From: Melieria omissa
Taxonomy: Eukaryota; Arthropoda; Insecta; Diptera; Ulidiidae
DNA: 64,000 nucleotides
Direction: 5' to 3'
Assembly: GCA_963971225.1 (NCBI GenBank)
Contig: OZ020269.1
Coordinates: 98,998,405-99,062,404, forward strand
Translations under genes and position numbers: made by a program
Shown: positions 46,487 through 57,999 of the stretch, one piece after another
Position numbering within the stretch: the stretch's first letter is position 1
How the letters are laid out: each line of letters starts with the position of its first letter
The notes under the pieces: generated by a model
The model's database searches: none
Seen by the model: the letters and a program-made list of their open reading frames with translations, nothing else
Told to the model about the DNA's origin: nothing

Positions 46487-47208
46487 GTTAGGTTAGGTTA
46501 GGTTAAAGAAGGGGAGTGTGCATTTGCACTTCCACTCGGAGGCCCTGTTGGGCCCATTGTGATTCCCTTCATTTTTTATTTTTCCGGTGCCTTCCCTTAT
46601 CTGTTCGGTTCCCTGTAGATCCAGACCGGATCTTTTGGGAACCATTTGGTCTTCGCGAGGAAGTTGTGTAGATCAGTGATCTTTGCATCCGCTACCTCCA
46701 CAAGTTCACCGAAGAACCTTGCCCCAAGAGTTTGGAGCCGTCGGTTCTGTAGTGATGGACAGTGGCAAAGCAGGTGCTCGACCGATTCCACAGCCTCCTC
46801 GTCTCCACAGCTTCTGCATAAATCGTCGGTCGCCAGACGCCATTTGCATAGCATTACGCCGATGGCGCAGTGACCTGTGATTACTCCCGTGACCATGCGC
46901 ATAGCATGCTTGTCGAGGAGCAGCAAGCTCTTAGTTCTACTCATGTTCAGCGCTGGCCACAGCGTGCGAGCAATCTTACAATCGCTCTTGGTTGACCAGG
47001 CTCTGTTTGTAGCTTGAATGAGCCACATTCTGATTGAACCCGCTGTGGCAGAGAGCGGTGGTAGCACCGTGTCGACCGCCTCACTGGCAGTCATCGCTGA
47101 CCCTGCACGAGCCAGTTCGTCCGCGTGCTCGTTCCCATCGATATTACTATGTCCGGGAACCCATCGCAGACTTACCCTGCAGTGCCTTAAATGTAAAGTA
47201 AATATCAA
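46487..47208 (-). pseudogene. LINE (non-LTR retrotransposon) 3' end: RNase H and C-terminal zinc knuckle
   Basis: The 203-codon ORF (47208-46597) begins within an RNase H domain (RWVPGHSNIDGNEHADELAR) and ends with a Cys/His knuckle (CRSCGDEEAVESVEHLLCHC). This C-terminal combination suggests an I, LOA or Outcast-like LINE. A 3' UTR of about 90 bp follows with GGGCCTCCGAGTGGAAG, then the tail, seen on the plus strand as GGTTAGGTTAGGTTAGGTTA. The element is 5' truncated: endonuclease and reverse transcriptase are absent. The ORF itself is open, so the insertion is relatively young or lucky. Confidence 0.85.
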
Positions 47209-47654
47209 TAACTTGTAGGACTCTCAAGGAATCCTAACCAAAGCTACATCGTAAAAAACCACACAGCTCCTTGATGTAGAACGTGATACAATCGCTTCTA
47301 CTGTTACAATATCAACTGGGCATTGAACCTTAGGAATTCCAGTCCAGTGAATGGGTCTCAACTTCAATCAGCAGAGCTGCAGTTAGGACTCGCTGAATGA
47401 AAAAGAGAACGTTTTGCCATTGTCCGTTTCTGGTCCGAAGGAGACTTGACCCGGCAGACTTGTCCTCTATCGAAATTAAAAATATTGTTCGTGTCATAAG
47501 GCAATAGCTTCTTTCTTTTTCTTACGTCCACTCGGGGATGTTGAGTAACTTAGGGTCCTTCCCCTTTTTCTGATACCATAAGGGAGAAATACTGACTTAA
47601 ACGAAGATGCCAAGCTCCAAAATGTTTTGATGAAGAGATCTAATTGTCGCAGAT

Positions 47655-49045
47655 GTGGTGCGATACGATACGATCGGTACGGTTCAATACGATACCGTAC
47701 CGTACCGTACCGTATCGTACCATACGATAGATACGATACGAACGGTACGGTTCAGTACGATGCGACACGATGCAATATCATACGATAGATACGTTACGAT
47801 ACGATGCGATACCATGCGATACGATACGATACGATACGATACGATACGATACGATACGATACGATACGATACGATACGATACGATACGATACGATACGAT
47901 ACGATACGATACGATACGATACGATGCGATACGATAGATACGATACGATACGGTACGATACGATACGATACGATACGATACGATACGATACGATACGATA
48001 CGATACGATACGATACGATACGATACGCTACATACGATAGATACGATACGGTACGGTACGGTTCAGTACGATACGATACGATGCAATACCATGCGATAGA
48101 TACGATACGGTACGGTACGGTTCAGTACAGTACGATACGATGCGATACCATACGATAGATACGATACGATATGATGCCATACGATAGATACAATACGATA
48201 CGGTACGGTTTAGTATCATACGATAGATATGATACGATACGGTACGGTTCAGTACGATAAGATTCGATACGATAGAATGCGATAGATACGATACGGTACG
48301 GTACGGTTCAGTACGATACGATAAGATGCAATACCATGTGATAGATACAGTACGATACGATGCGATACAATACGATAAGATGCGATGCCATACGATAGAT
48401 GCGATACGGTACGGTACGGTTCAGTAAAATACGATACGATGCGATATCATAAGGTAGATACGATACGATACTATGCGATACCATGCGATAGGTACGATAC
48501 GGTACGGTACGGTTCAGTACGATACGATACGATGCGATATCATACGATAGATACGATACGATACTATGCGATACCATGCGATAGGTACGATACGGTACGG
48601 TACGGTTCAGTACGATACGATACGATGCGATATCATACGATAGATACGATACGATACGATGCGATATCATACGATAGATACGATGCGATACGATACGATA
48701 CGATACGATACGATACGATACGATACGATACGATACGATACGATACGATACGATACGATACGATACGATACGATACGATACGATACGATACGATACGATA
48801 CGATACGATACGATACGATACGATACGATACGATACGATACGATACAATACGATACGATACGATACGATACGATGCGATACGATACGATACGATACGATA
48901 CGATACGATACGATACGATACGATACGATACGATACGATACGATACGATACGATACGATACGATGCGATACGATAGATACGATACGATACGATACGATAC
49001 GATATGAAGGAGATGATACGAACGGTACTATACGATACGTGATTT
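47655..49045. repeat. (GATAC)n pentanucleotide satellite with higher-order structure
   Basis: Nearly 1.4 kb of GATAC units. 47820-48030 and 48660-49000 are almost pure. Between them GGTAC, GATGC, GATAG and TTCAGTA variants recur in a regular order. Both strands are open for long distances (RYDTI and RIVSY peptides) because 15 nt is a multiple of the 5-bp unit; I do not regard them as genes. Confidence 0.97.
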
Positions 49046-49049
49046 TTTT

Positions 49050-50900
49050 ACCACCACTTCATGACATGAACAATTTTAAAGATTTTCTTAAGACCAGTTA
49101 ATCAGCTCAATTTACTTTCCATTCGTTATTTCAATCTCTTTTGCAGCATTTAATGGTTGAGTAAATATTCACATTAATGCATGCAATCTGTCTTGTACCG
49201 AATGTCTCTATTCGGTAAATGATTAAATTCCCAAAACTAGAATCGGCCATGAGCAATAAAATCAATAATTCCTCCACTCCTCCAGCTTGCTTACGATTTC
49301 GCAATTTTGCCACCAAATCGATTTCAAACGAGACAAATCAAAATTCTTCATTAATTTTACGATCTCCCACAGATATCATCAACGTCTCATACTTTTGACT
49401 AATTTTCGCTGTACGGCAAACAAAATCAGCAGACAAAAGCAAAAGCACAGAACAATCATACACTGTGGTACCGAGACTGGAGACAAATTTTTACACATAT
49501 TTTATGGCGCCCTTGACGAACACACCATAAACCGCATACACATACATGCACACACACACACACCAGCTTGTTGGCATTTTTAGTGACATTAAGCGAAAGT
49601 GAGTAGATGAAATGGCCGTCAGTGCGAGACATGTGCACACTTTTACGATGCTCACAGACAGTCGCAAGTTTTCCTCGTTTGCAACAACTAAATTGTGAAA
49701 TATTTTAATGAAAGTGAAAAGTTTGCAACATTGCGAGAAAAGAGTTGTGCCATCTAAGCATGTTTGGCAGCATAAAAGTGGTCGAATGTAAGTTTGCCGA
49801 TTTTACATGCTCAGTTAGTTTTAACGGATTTTTCGATTGTTGTTTAGGTGTTGGGCTTGTGTGTGTCTGGGTACTAAATATTGTGTATGATTGTGGTTGT
49901 AAAATTTATATGTTAGATATTTTGTATTTTCATGACTCATTTACATGGTACTAAAGTATTTGGTGATTATAACAAAAAAATAGTTTTCGAACTATTTCTT
50001 GTTAGATTTTCAAATTGAGAATGAGTGTCAAGAATAGTTTGTATGTTTCAAAGAAGCCAAGTCCACATTTTGGTTGGTCTGTTGAGTTGTACAGCATCAA
50101 CACTGCTAAAATTTCCCTTACAGCTCCATTAGCAGCGAGTTTACAGCTGTGGAGCATAACAACAGTGAGAGAGCATAAAGCGTCACTGTTAACTTAACAT
50201 TGTCGAGTGTACATTGTATAAGGAGAGCAGTGAGAAAGAGTGTAAAGTGCATTGAGTGACAGAGAGAAAGCGAGTGGAGATATAACATTATCCGTAAAAG
50301 CTCTAATTGCGAACGCAAATCACTCAAAGTGTTACGAGTACCAACAGAAATTTGCATATTTGAATTTCTAATATCGATTGAATAAATGAAAAATTAAATA
50401 TTAATCAAATAAGATTTATTTGTATATACTTATTTAACGAACTATGACGTGAATGGAAACAATTTAGACCTTTTTAAGGGTTCAAGAATGAAAGAGTATT
50501 AATTTAAATAAATAAATAGTAATGAAGCTTGTGAAATTAAAAACATAGAAATGATTTTTGGCACTTTTCATTAAATGTTCATTGAAATTAATTAAACTAA
50601 CCCTGCATCCACATCGCGAAATAATTGGGTTTAAACGGTATGATGCAGATCTGCATCACGGCCATACGAAGGGTTAAAACTATTTCACGAATTAAATATA
50701 AACTATAAATAAATAATAAATTTATGAAATTATAATAAAAAAAAAATTGTATTCTTAGTTGTCGTAGCTCACTTATTAGTGAGTTGAAGCATATTTTGCC
50801 ATTAGGAATTTGCTCCTAGGAATCCTACAGTTTCTGGACGAAGGAGAAGTAAACAACTATTAAAATTTTTGGACAATTATTAGCGTTATGACACATCAGG
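49050..50900. other. Non-coding stretch
   Basis: No recognised gene. A short segment at 50602-50676 begins CCCTGCATCC and ends CGAAGGG before TTAA, reminiscent of the TTAA MITEs, but its left flank is CTAA. Confidence 0.35.
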
Positions 50901-50934
50901 ACACACCCACTGAGTTCATGGTAGATCATAAAGG

Positions 50935-51370
50935 TAGGTTGGTAGTTAGCTGGTAGATAGGCTGCCCCAAGAGGAGCACACTTAGGCCATGACAGCCCAT
51001 TGTGATACCACATGCGGTCCGACTTAAGACCGTGCACTCATTGAACCAATTGAAGCTTTTTACGAAGCTTCGTAAACAACGAAGGTCTTATCAGACCACT
51101 AAAACCCATTGACAATCGAAGATGCCTGAAAAGATCATCCTTGTTCTGGGTAAAGCAGCACAGATGCATAGTAGGTGAGATATATTTTATTCATCGTCCT
51201 TGTCCATGCAGCTGCAACAGAAGTCGTTTGAAAACAGCCCCAGACTTTTTGTGTGGGTGCCAATTAAGTAGAAACCCATTAGAACACAGATCACGGTTCT
51301 AATTTGGGCTCTGTTTACTGAGAGGAGTTTTTTAGAACTCAAAACTTTAAGGTTGGACAAATCTGTCATG
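50935..51370 (-). pseudogene. LINE 3' fragment: C-terminal zinc knuckle and 3' UTR
   Basis: Minus-strand frames read QIRTVICVLMGFYLIGTHTK and then NDFCCSCMDKDDE, like the LINE C-terminal segment of the form VVGVLTGH..IGTHA..LG...ND.CRSC..E.E. The further minus-strand sequence CACAATGGGCTGTCATGGCC, AAGTGTGCTCCTCTTGGGGC resembles LINE 3' UTRs of this type. Frameshifted and 5' truncated. Confidence 0.6.
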
Positions 51371-51606
51371 TAAGGAACTTATGTTGCCTTCAGCCCATCC
51401 TAAATTAGTGTGGTGTAAAGAGCTCGTAGGAGTACGAAAGTTGCAGCTAAGATCATGAAACATGAACTAAAAACTGTAGAGCTAAAGAGAATAATCGATG
51501 TAGGTTATAAACTCTCTAGCAGGAGTATATGGGCAACAGTGACTGTGAGGTCGCTGAATTCTCTCAACTAGTAACAGTGCACTGGAATCGACAACAATTA
51601 CATGGG

Positions 51607-51722
51607 AGAGACAAATAAGCATTAGAGCAGTGATGATCATTCTGCTACTCACGAGTAGCCTTGTATTTGCTACCACTCGCGAGTGGCGGAATGGTCATCA
51701 CTGCTCTAATGCTTAGTTGTCG
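51607..51722. repeat. Palindromic MITE-like hairpin, copy 1
   Basis: About 48-bp arms: AGCATTAGAGCAGTGATGAT, CATTCTGCTACTC, mirrored by GAGTGGCGGAATGGTCATCA, CTGCTCTAATGCT. A CAGTGATG start would suit a hAT-type end. Confidence 0.7.
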
Positions 51723-51962
51723 CTCTGTGGGTTTGGTCCAGATAGGACTAGATTTATTTAAGTCTAGCCCCGATAGATTAGCTAGAGAGACAATTACTCT
51801 CTTTTCTAAGGAATTTAGTCCTTTCAACGCTTAGTTCGGCAGCGAAACCGCATACCAAGTGTTCTTGTAGCTTCTGAAAAAAGAATTCTAAAGAATCTTC
51901 AATCTCGCTGCATGTAGACCCATTGACCAATGATATATATATGTAAACCACCGTCAGCCTAG

Positions 51963-52077
51963 AGCATTGATGACCATTCTGCCACTCGTGAACAGCGACA
52001 CCAACGTACATGAATGTAAAAGAACGTCACCTGTTACGTCGCTGTTACTCGCGAGTAACAGAATGATCATCACTGGC
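51963..52077. repeat. Palindromic MITE-like hairpin, copy 2
   Basis: CATTGATGACCATTCTGCCA on the left and AACAGAATGATCATCACTG on the right are inverted and related to the copy at 51607. The CTCGCGAGT palindrome appears in both. Confidence 0.6.
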
Positions 52078-52299
52078 AGAAGGGCATTTCTGCAAGAATT
52101 AGTTAGCGGATCGTTGGTTCTACGGGAATTGAAGTGTGTCCAAACCTATCAATTTACCGCAATTTACTTCAGCCGCAAGGATTCCGGTACCTACTGTTCG
52201 CTATCCGCATCGGTCTAGCAGGTATCCAATAGATCAACATTGGTCCAAAACATCGAAGGAGTTTTATGACCTGAACATAAAGCAGCTTTGGTGACTTGC

Positions 52300-52750
52300 G
52301 TCGTCTCCCGTATGGATGATGAGGCTCCGGCGAAAAAGGTGTTCGACACCGCATTTGGAGGTTGAAAGCAAAGAGGGATACCGCATCTCCGGTGGAAGGA
52401 CACAAGTTGAGGACGCTCTATTATCTCTTGGTGTAACTAGCTGGAGAGATATATTAGCTGTTCAAGGACGTCAACGTAGCACAGCGAATCAGTATACAGC
52501 AGCTACGCGGACCTGGCCTCGTCCCCCAACTGGATGATGAGGCATCGGTGAAAAAGGTGTTCGATGAGATGGAGGTCGCAAGCGAAAAGGGAGACCGTGT
52601 CTACGGTGGAAGGACCAAGTTTGGAACATCCTATCATCTTTTGATATGCCGAACTGGAGAAGGCACATGCAAAGCAAAGACACCTAAAAAGAAGTTTTCC
52701 GCCAGTGCGTTACCCAATAAGGGATTATTATGGTCAGTAAAGTAAGTGTT
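52300..52750 (+). pseudogene. Two tandem C-terminal fragments of an RTE-like LINE
   Basis: Two degenerate units start MDDEAPAKKVFDT (52314) and QLDDEASVKKVFDEM (about 52530). Each continues towards the basic, Trp-containing end (HLRWKD..., W.R). They are related to the minus-strand copy at 56918-57310 (RMDDEAPAKKLFDAMVGGRR). The 3' flank GGTCAGTAAAGTAAGT matches the tail there. Stops and indels rule out function. Confidence 0.6.
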
Positions 52751-52759
52751 ACGAGTTTT

Positions 52760-53350
52760 CTTGCTAATATTAAAATTTATTTTTTTATAACACCGTGCGA
52801 CAAAAATCTAAAAACGTCAGAACACACGAAATAATCGGTATACTCGAAAAACTAAGAGCAAAATGTAGTACAACTGCGTTTTTAGTTTTTCTCTCTGACG
52901 TCAGGATTGTTTTTAAAAGACTTTGAAATTTCAAAGACATGTTTATTTCAATTTATTTATATTAAAAATTGAGCGCATTGTAGAATAACAATATGGGTAT
53001 CACATGACAGAGAAAAATCATTTGAATCTTGGAAAATTTAATGTTTTGGTGCAAATGGACGATGAGGTATTGAAAATGTCCTTTCAAAACTTTATCCTTG
53101 AATATCCTTGGAAATTTCCATTAGTATTTTTGAAAAAAATATATCTTAAGGTCTAATATGTACACTACCACATCCTTGAATTTCGTCCTTCTAACTTTAT
53201 TAAAAATAATAAAACCGCGTTAAGCACTTTATTCTTCATTATGTTTTGAATTCTTTTAAAATTCAACAACTTCTAATGATTCAGGAAAGACCACAGTGTC
53301 TTTATGCCTCAATAGTTGAAAGATATAATATATAAACTTTGGAATTTACT
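52760..53350. other. Non-coding stretch
   Basis: AT-rich, no recognised feature. Confidence 0.4.
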
Positions 53351-53363
53351 TGTTCAAATTTAA

Positions 53364-53681
53364 CCCTTTCGCGACTACAGAGACAGTATGTATCAGTAAA
53401 TTTGAAACACGCAAATATGCATTTCAAACCCAAGACATCTCAATGATTGGTGAAAGAGACATAACAAAATTAGCTTCCACTATTCGTTGCAATAATGTTG
53501 TTTTTTGTGTTTCAACGACTTTTCATGTCCGTTCATCTGCTGAAAATTATAAGCTCCCAGGATACCGATCAAGGATCGAGTACTTTGCTTAGATCCCAAA
53601 GACATTTTTAATTCTGTTTTCAAGTTTCCTTTCAGTTCAAAAAACAAGCCGTTCTTGAGATACAATTTTGTTGCGAAAGGG
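53364..53681. mobile_element. TTAA-flanked MITE (piggyBac-like)
   Basis: 318 bp with ends CCCTTTCGCGAC and (reverse) CCCTTTCGCAAC, flanked by TTAA at 53360-53363 and 53682-53685. The interior ORF (53350-53592) shows no transposase motif. Confidence 0.75.
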
Positions 53682-53689
53682 TTAAAAAA

Positions 53690-55330
53690 CTCAGTTAAAA
53701 ATTAGTTAAGGAATCTCAAAAGTTAAGAAATCTCAAGGAATCCTTGAAAGTTTGGAAAACTTCGTAGTACTTTTATTTTAAGTAACAATTTTAATTGCTC
53801 TGGCAAAGGGTCCAAGCTCTTGCAACACTTTATCAAAGTAAATTTATAAGCACACTTCCACTAAAAGCATTTGAAAATCCTGCCAACAATGCTTTTAAAC
53901 CTTTAAACCTTTAAGTGTTTTCTTGTGCTTTAAGAAATTTATGACTAAATTTTGTTGCTTAAATCATGTAGAACTTTGGGCTCACACAGCGCTTTCTGGT
54001 TGTTGCGCTCAGTCTGCCTTTTGTTGTTATTGTTGTTATCAAAAATTCTAGCGCCAGAGGACGCTCGACATTCTATCACACATAAACCTAAACCATAACC
54101 ATCAACAAGCCAACCAACCATCGCCAACCAACAACTACGTCTAGCAGTGTCACGCCGACACTCGGTGAAGACGCGCGCGCAGTCAAGCGGACGCCATGTG
54201 TTGGTATGCGAGCTGCGGCGAAAATGACAAATCACAAAAACATGAACTTATGCACACAAGCACAGCGACAAAAGAAACAACGAATTATGTACAAAAGTCA
54301 GAGCCGCAAGCGGCAAAAATTGTCATCGTCAGCGCATACAAATGGAAGTTGCGTTGGAGGCCAACTGTGCGGGCGCAAAGTGCTCGCCGTGCTGCGCATT
54401 GGGAACGCCCCTGTCTGGCGTCCACCAGAGTGTCATTTATGACGGCAGCGGCGCTTCATGCGATTTGCGCCTCAATTTATATTTCACCTGTGCGCACACA
54501 ACAAACAACACCAACAACCAACAACCGAATGCCCCAAATGCCAAAAAAAACAAGTTAAAGCTGCAAGAAAAAAAGGCAAAAGCCAAAAGTGAATGCAAAA
54601 AAATAATAAAAATAAAGGATTCCCTGTTGTGATAAAGTAAAAGATTTCCGTGCATTGGTTCAGTTCGGGGGATTCTTTGGTTTCCTGGCCGCAGCGATGC
54701 GATACAACGAAGTCAGCAATGACAACAACAACAATTGTCATCATAAAGAAAACGGAATAATGGGACGCAACTAAAAAACCGGAAATGCATGCAAACCCAT
54801 AAAGAGTGACACTGCGAAAGCAATGGAAACGGCACGAAGAAGGGAACAGAGACAAAGAGCAGTGAAGTGGCAAGCGAATGAATGACAAAAGCGTAGCAGA
54901 GAAAGTAATAAATTCCGAAGTGTTGTGTTGTGCATTTTGTATGCATTGCTATATGTGTGTCCGTATGTGTGTGTGTATGCATTGATGCATAGGTATGCAT
55001 GTGTGAGAAGAAAGAAAATATTTACATTGCGCCTCAGGCACAAGCAACGTGAAAAGCTTAACGTAATCAGAAAACCAACAACAACAACCATGAAAGCAAA
55101 CGCCTTCCATGTAGCTGTCACAACAGCCAAATATGGAGGAACATGTAAGGGAAGTAATAATAAGAATTGCATGCACACAGGAAGGAATAGTGACTACGTG
55201 TCTCAAACGTAGAATGCCATGAAATTTGGTTGTTCTTCTCCATTTCCTTCAAAATGTTCAATGCTAATCTACAATCACAATGACAGGTTTTATTTGAATT
55301 TTTGACTTTCATTAAGAACTCGACACATGG
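53690..55330. other. Non-coding stretch with a GC-richer island
   Basis: 54110-54480 is more GC-rich than most of the window. ORFs exist in three plus and three minus frames, none with recognised motifs. It could hold a promoter or untranslated exon (possibly of the UNC93-like gene, whose first exon lies upstream), but I have no direct evidence. Confidence 0.3.
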
Positions 55331-55359
55331 TTTTGGAGTTTACAGAATTTGCCTTGAAT

Positions 55360-55410
55360 TAGTAGTTGGTGAATTGAACCATGAAACTGGAGATCGTTGG
55401 TTCGAAAATC
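55360..55410 (+). repeat. Weak tRNA-like (pol III box) sequence
   Basis: TAGTAGTTGG (A box with one mismatch) and GGTTCGAAAAT (B box, mismatched at its end) are 38 bp apart. It may be a second, more decayed SINE head. Weaker than the one at 17779. Confidence 0.25.
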
Positions 55411-55724
55411 TTTTCAACTAACACCAAGTTAGAAATGGTCATGAGTGCCCATTGTGATATCAGAATCAGTCGACAACTTACTTATTGAAACAGTTTGAGC
55501 TGCAACCAAAGGTTCGTTGGACGTTCAGGTTGGGTTTGGCCAGCACCGAACACAGGATGACAGGGGGTTGCCTACATTGTCTTAAGGCATCACAATGGGT
55601 CTTCTGAGGAATCTATCTGTCTAAACCAACCAGTGGCTGATTCAGGGGGTTGAAACCTCCCCGAAATATTGGGTTCGACTTTAAAACTACATAGAAATTA
55701 AAAGGCATTTTATAAATATTGTTA

Positions 55725-55852
55725 CGAAAATGACTTCTATAAGTTCGTTTTGGATTGTGCTTGAAAATATGTAACACCACTTTAATTATTCAGCGCAACA
55801 ACGCAGTCAGAAACCAATCATCACTTTATTTACAAATCTACATTTGTTACTA
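55725..55852 (-). mobile_element. Partial LTR, copy C (3' part, reverse orientation)
   Basis: On the plus strand TGTTACGAAAATGACTTC, TTGGATTGTGCTTGAAAATA, TTATTCAGCGCAACAACGCA and CTTTATTTACAAATCTAC are the reverse complement of the 3' part of LTR copies A and B. It stops where the mariner begins at 55853. Confidence 0.65.
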
Positions 55853-56724
55853 TAGGGTTTTCCAACAAGAGATGTTATTTTGGTATTCAAAGAAAAATGC
55901 AATTTTTTTAAATAAATGAACGGATGTTTATTTTATAATAAAGAGGAAGGTATGCCGTTAATAATGAAAAACAACATCAGCCAAATGGCCACCACGACCA
56001 CGCTTCCTTTTCATGAAATTTTCCATAACCAAATCGCAAAGTGGCTGCCCTATGTCCTCGATAGCCTCACGAATTCTATCTTTGAGGTCTTGAATCGACG
56101 CTGAGCTGTTGGCGTACACCTTATCTTCAAAGGAAGAAGTCGCAAGGTGTTAAATCACAAGATTTCGGTGGCCAATTGTGATCACCTCTTCCAGAGATAA
56201 CCCAGTCCGGAAACTTTTCCCGTAAAAGAGCAATGGTTTCGTTGCTTGTGTGGCACGTAGCGCCGTCTTGTTGGAAGTAAACGTTGTCCAGATCAATACC
56301 ATCCAACTCCGACCATAAAAAAATCATTAATCATCTCCCGATAGCGCAATCCATTCACCGTAACTGTTGATCCAACCTCATTTTCGAAAAAGTAAGGTCC
56401 AATGACCCGCCGGACCATAAACCGCACCTTCACATCTTCACATCTTCACACCTTCTTCACATCACTAACTTGTCACAACAGCTCGAATTTTTCCACCAAT
56501 TTCTGTATTGCGGTCTGATAAGGTGCTTCAAGTGACTGCAAGATTTTCACCATTTTTGTAGTGAATTTTAATAATTTCAATGCATTGTTGAAGCGTGTAT
56601 CGTTCCATTTTTAGTAATGGCGTAGTTTCTACTTGTCAAATGCGAAAGAATAAAAGCTTCAAAAGTGACAGCTACCGAAATACCGGGTGATTCAAAATAA
56701 CACTTCTTGTTGGAAAACCCTATA
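55853..56724 (-). mobile_element. Degenerate mariner with 28-bp inverted ends
   Basis: Ends AGGGTTTTCCAACAAGA..TGTTATTTTG on both sides, TA-rich flanks. On the minus strand the transposase starts MERYTLQQCIEIIKIHYKNG and hits a stop. YFFENEVGSTVTVNGLRYRE, VYFQQDGATCHTSNET (second Asp) and HNWPPKSCDLTPCDFFL (third Asp) follow. After a small deletion and frameshift it ends with KRKRGRGGHLADVVF. The segment with the first Asp is deleted. Confidence 0.85.
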
Positions 56725-56914
56725 TTAGAGTCTGAGTTTACATTTTTTAGATTTTTAGCGATTTTTTCGGTGTAAAAATGAAAAATAAAAAATCATCCAA
56801 ACCGTTTCTTCTACTAACACAACCAAAACTTATATTTTAAATATGAACCTGTTAGTGCCAAAACGAACATTTTTTAACACTTTTTGGTACAAAACTTGTC
56901 GGTATTACTTACTT

Positions 56915-57310
56915 ACTTACTGAACTGGCCATAACAACCCGTTATCGGGTTACGGCCTGCCGCAAAACTCCTCTCCAGGCGCCTCTGCTTTGCGCGTGCC
57001 TTCTCCAGTTGGTCACACCAAGAGATGACAGGGCCTCTTCAACTTGGTCCTTCCACCGGAGACACGGCTTCCCTCTTCGCCGTCGACCTCCAACCATCGC
57101 ATCGAACAACTTTTTCGCCGGAGCTTCGTCGTCCATACGGCAGACATGACCAAACCAGCGTAGCCGCTGGGATACCAAGTTCAGACAATGCGGCATATAG
57201 GCGATTCCTTATCGGGCTATCAAATGCTGCCTTGTAATCGATGAAAAAATGGTGTGTATCGATTTGATTCTCATGGGTCTTCTCCAGGATTTGGCGTAGA
57301 TTTAGATGTC
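56915..57310 (-). pseudogene. RTE-like LINE fragment with internal deletion
   Basis: The minus strand reads NLRQILEKTHENQIDTHHFF, then IDYKAAFDSP (a reverse transcriptase box), and soon QRLRWFGHVCRMDDEAPAKK, then the C-terminal CLRWKDQVEEALSSLGVTNW. Most of the reverse transcriptase between these is missing. The 3' end finishes GGCCAGTTCAGTAAGTAAG, an (AAGT)n tail. Confidence 0.8.
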
Positions 57311-57396
57311 GGTATTAAATCGAAAATAAATTAAATGGTCCAATATGTTTTCTTTCATTAACCCATTAGAACCTGAATAGACATGTTAATATATAT

Positions 57397-57993
57397 AGGG
57401 TGTTTTTTTTAGAGGTATAGAACTTCGAATTGAAATAAAACACAAGAAAATCATTTTAATGTCCATCAATTTGGCTTTATTGGAAGGATAATTTTATGCC
57501 ATTAATGTTTAAATATGATTTCGGGCATGTGGCCGCCGCGGCTGGCTCGAATAAAGCCAATTCTACAGGTCCAATTTTCAACCACTTTTTCGAGCATTTG
57601 GGGCCGTATGTCGGCAATAACGCCACGAATGTTGGCTTCCAAGTCCCCTAACGTTTCTGGTTTGTTGGCGTAGACGAGCGACTTCACATATCCCCAAAGA
57701 AAATAATCCAATGGTGTCAAATCACACGATCTTGGTGGCCAATTGACAGGTCCATTCCGCGAAATTATGCGCTCGACCATAAAATGGACGGAGCTTGCGG
57801 TAAACTTCGCGAACTGAACCATTATTTTCGAAATAAATTTGCACGATTTGCAAGCGTTGTTCTTTTGTCAACCTGTTCATGATGAAATGGCAAACCAAAC
57901 TGAACACAAATGACATTAGAGTTGCCAGATTTGACCACAAAATGCCAGTTTTATCTCTATTCGAAAAACAAACCTCTAAAACAAACACCCTAT
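57397..57993 (-). mobile_element. Internally deleted mariner-type transposon
   Basis: Ends AGGGTGTTT.TTTTAGAGGT inverted, in TATA/TATA flanks. On the minus strand the ORF starts MNRLTKEQRLQIVQIYFENN at 57880, then jumps (with a frame change) to ISRNGPVNWPPRSCDLTPLD and continues to a stop at 57502 (SRGGHMPEIIFKH). It retains the helix-turn-helix and third-Asp regions but lacks the first and second Asp. It could be mobilised only by an enzyme supplied from elsewhere. Confidence 0.85.
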
Positions 57994-57999
57994 ATAATT

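Noticed and set aside
46487..46510. TTAGG repeats as an interstitial telomere
   Set aside because: Only about four units, located exactly at the 3' end of a LINE and repeated at other LINE ends.
47655..49101. Long ORFs (167 and 238 codons, RYDTI repeats) on the plus strand and RIVSY ORFs on the minus strand
   Set aside because: They are produced by the (GATAC)n satellite; a 5-bp unit repeats every five codons and stays open without selection.
54196..54632. ORFs of 78-120 codons in the GC-richer island
   Set aside because: All three frames are open on each strand over short distances, and none shows a recognisable motif; more likely non-coding or untranslated sequence.
55916..56104. 61-codon plus-strand ORF
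   Set aside because: Antisense of the mariner transposase C-terminus.
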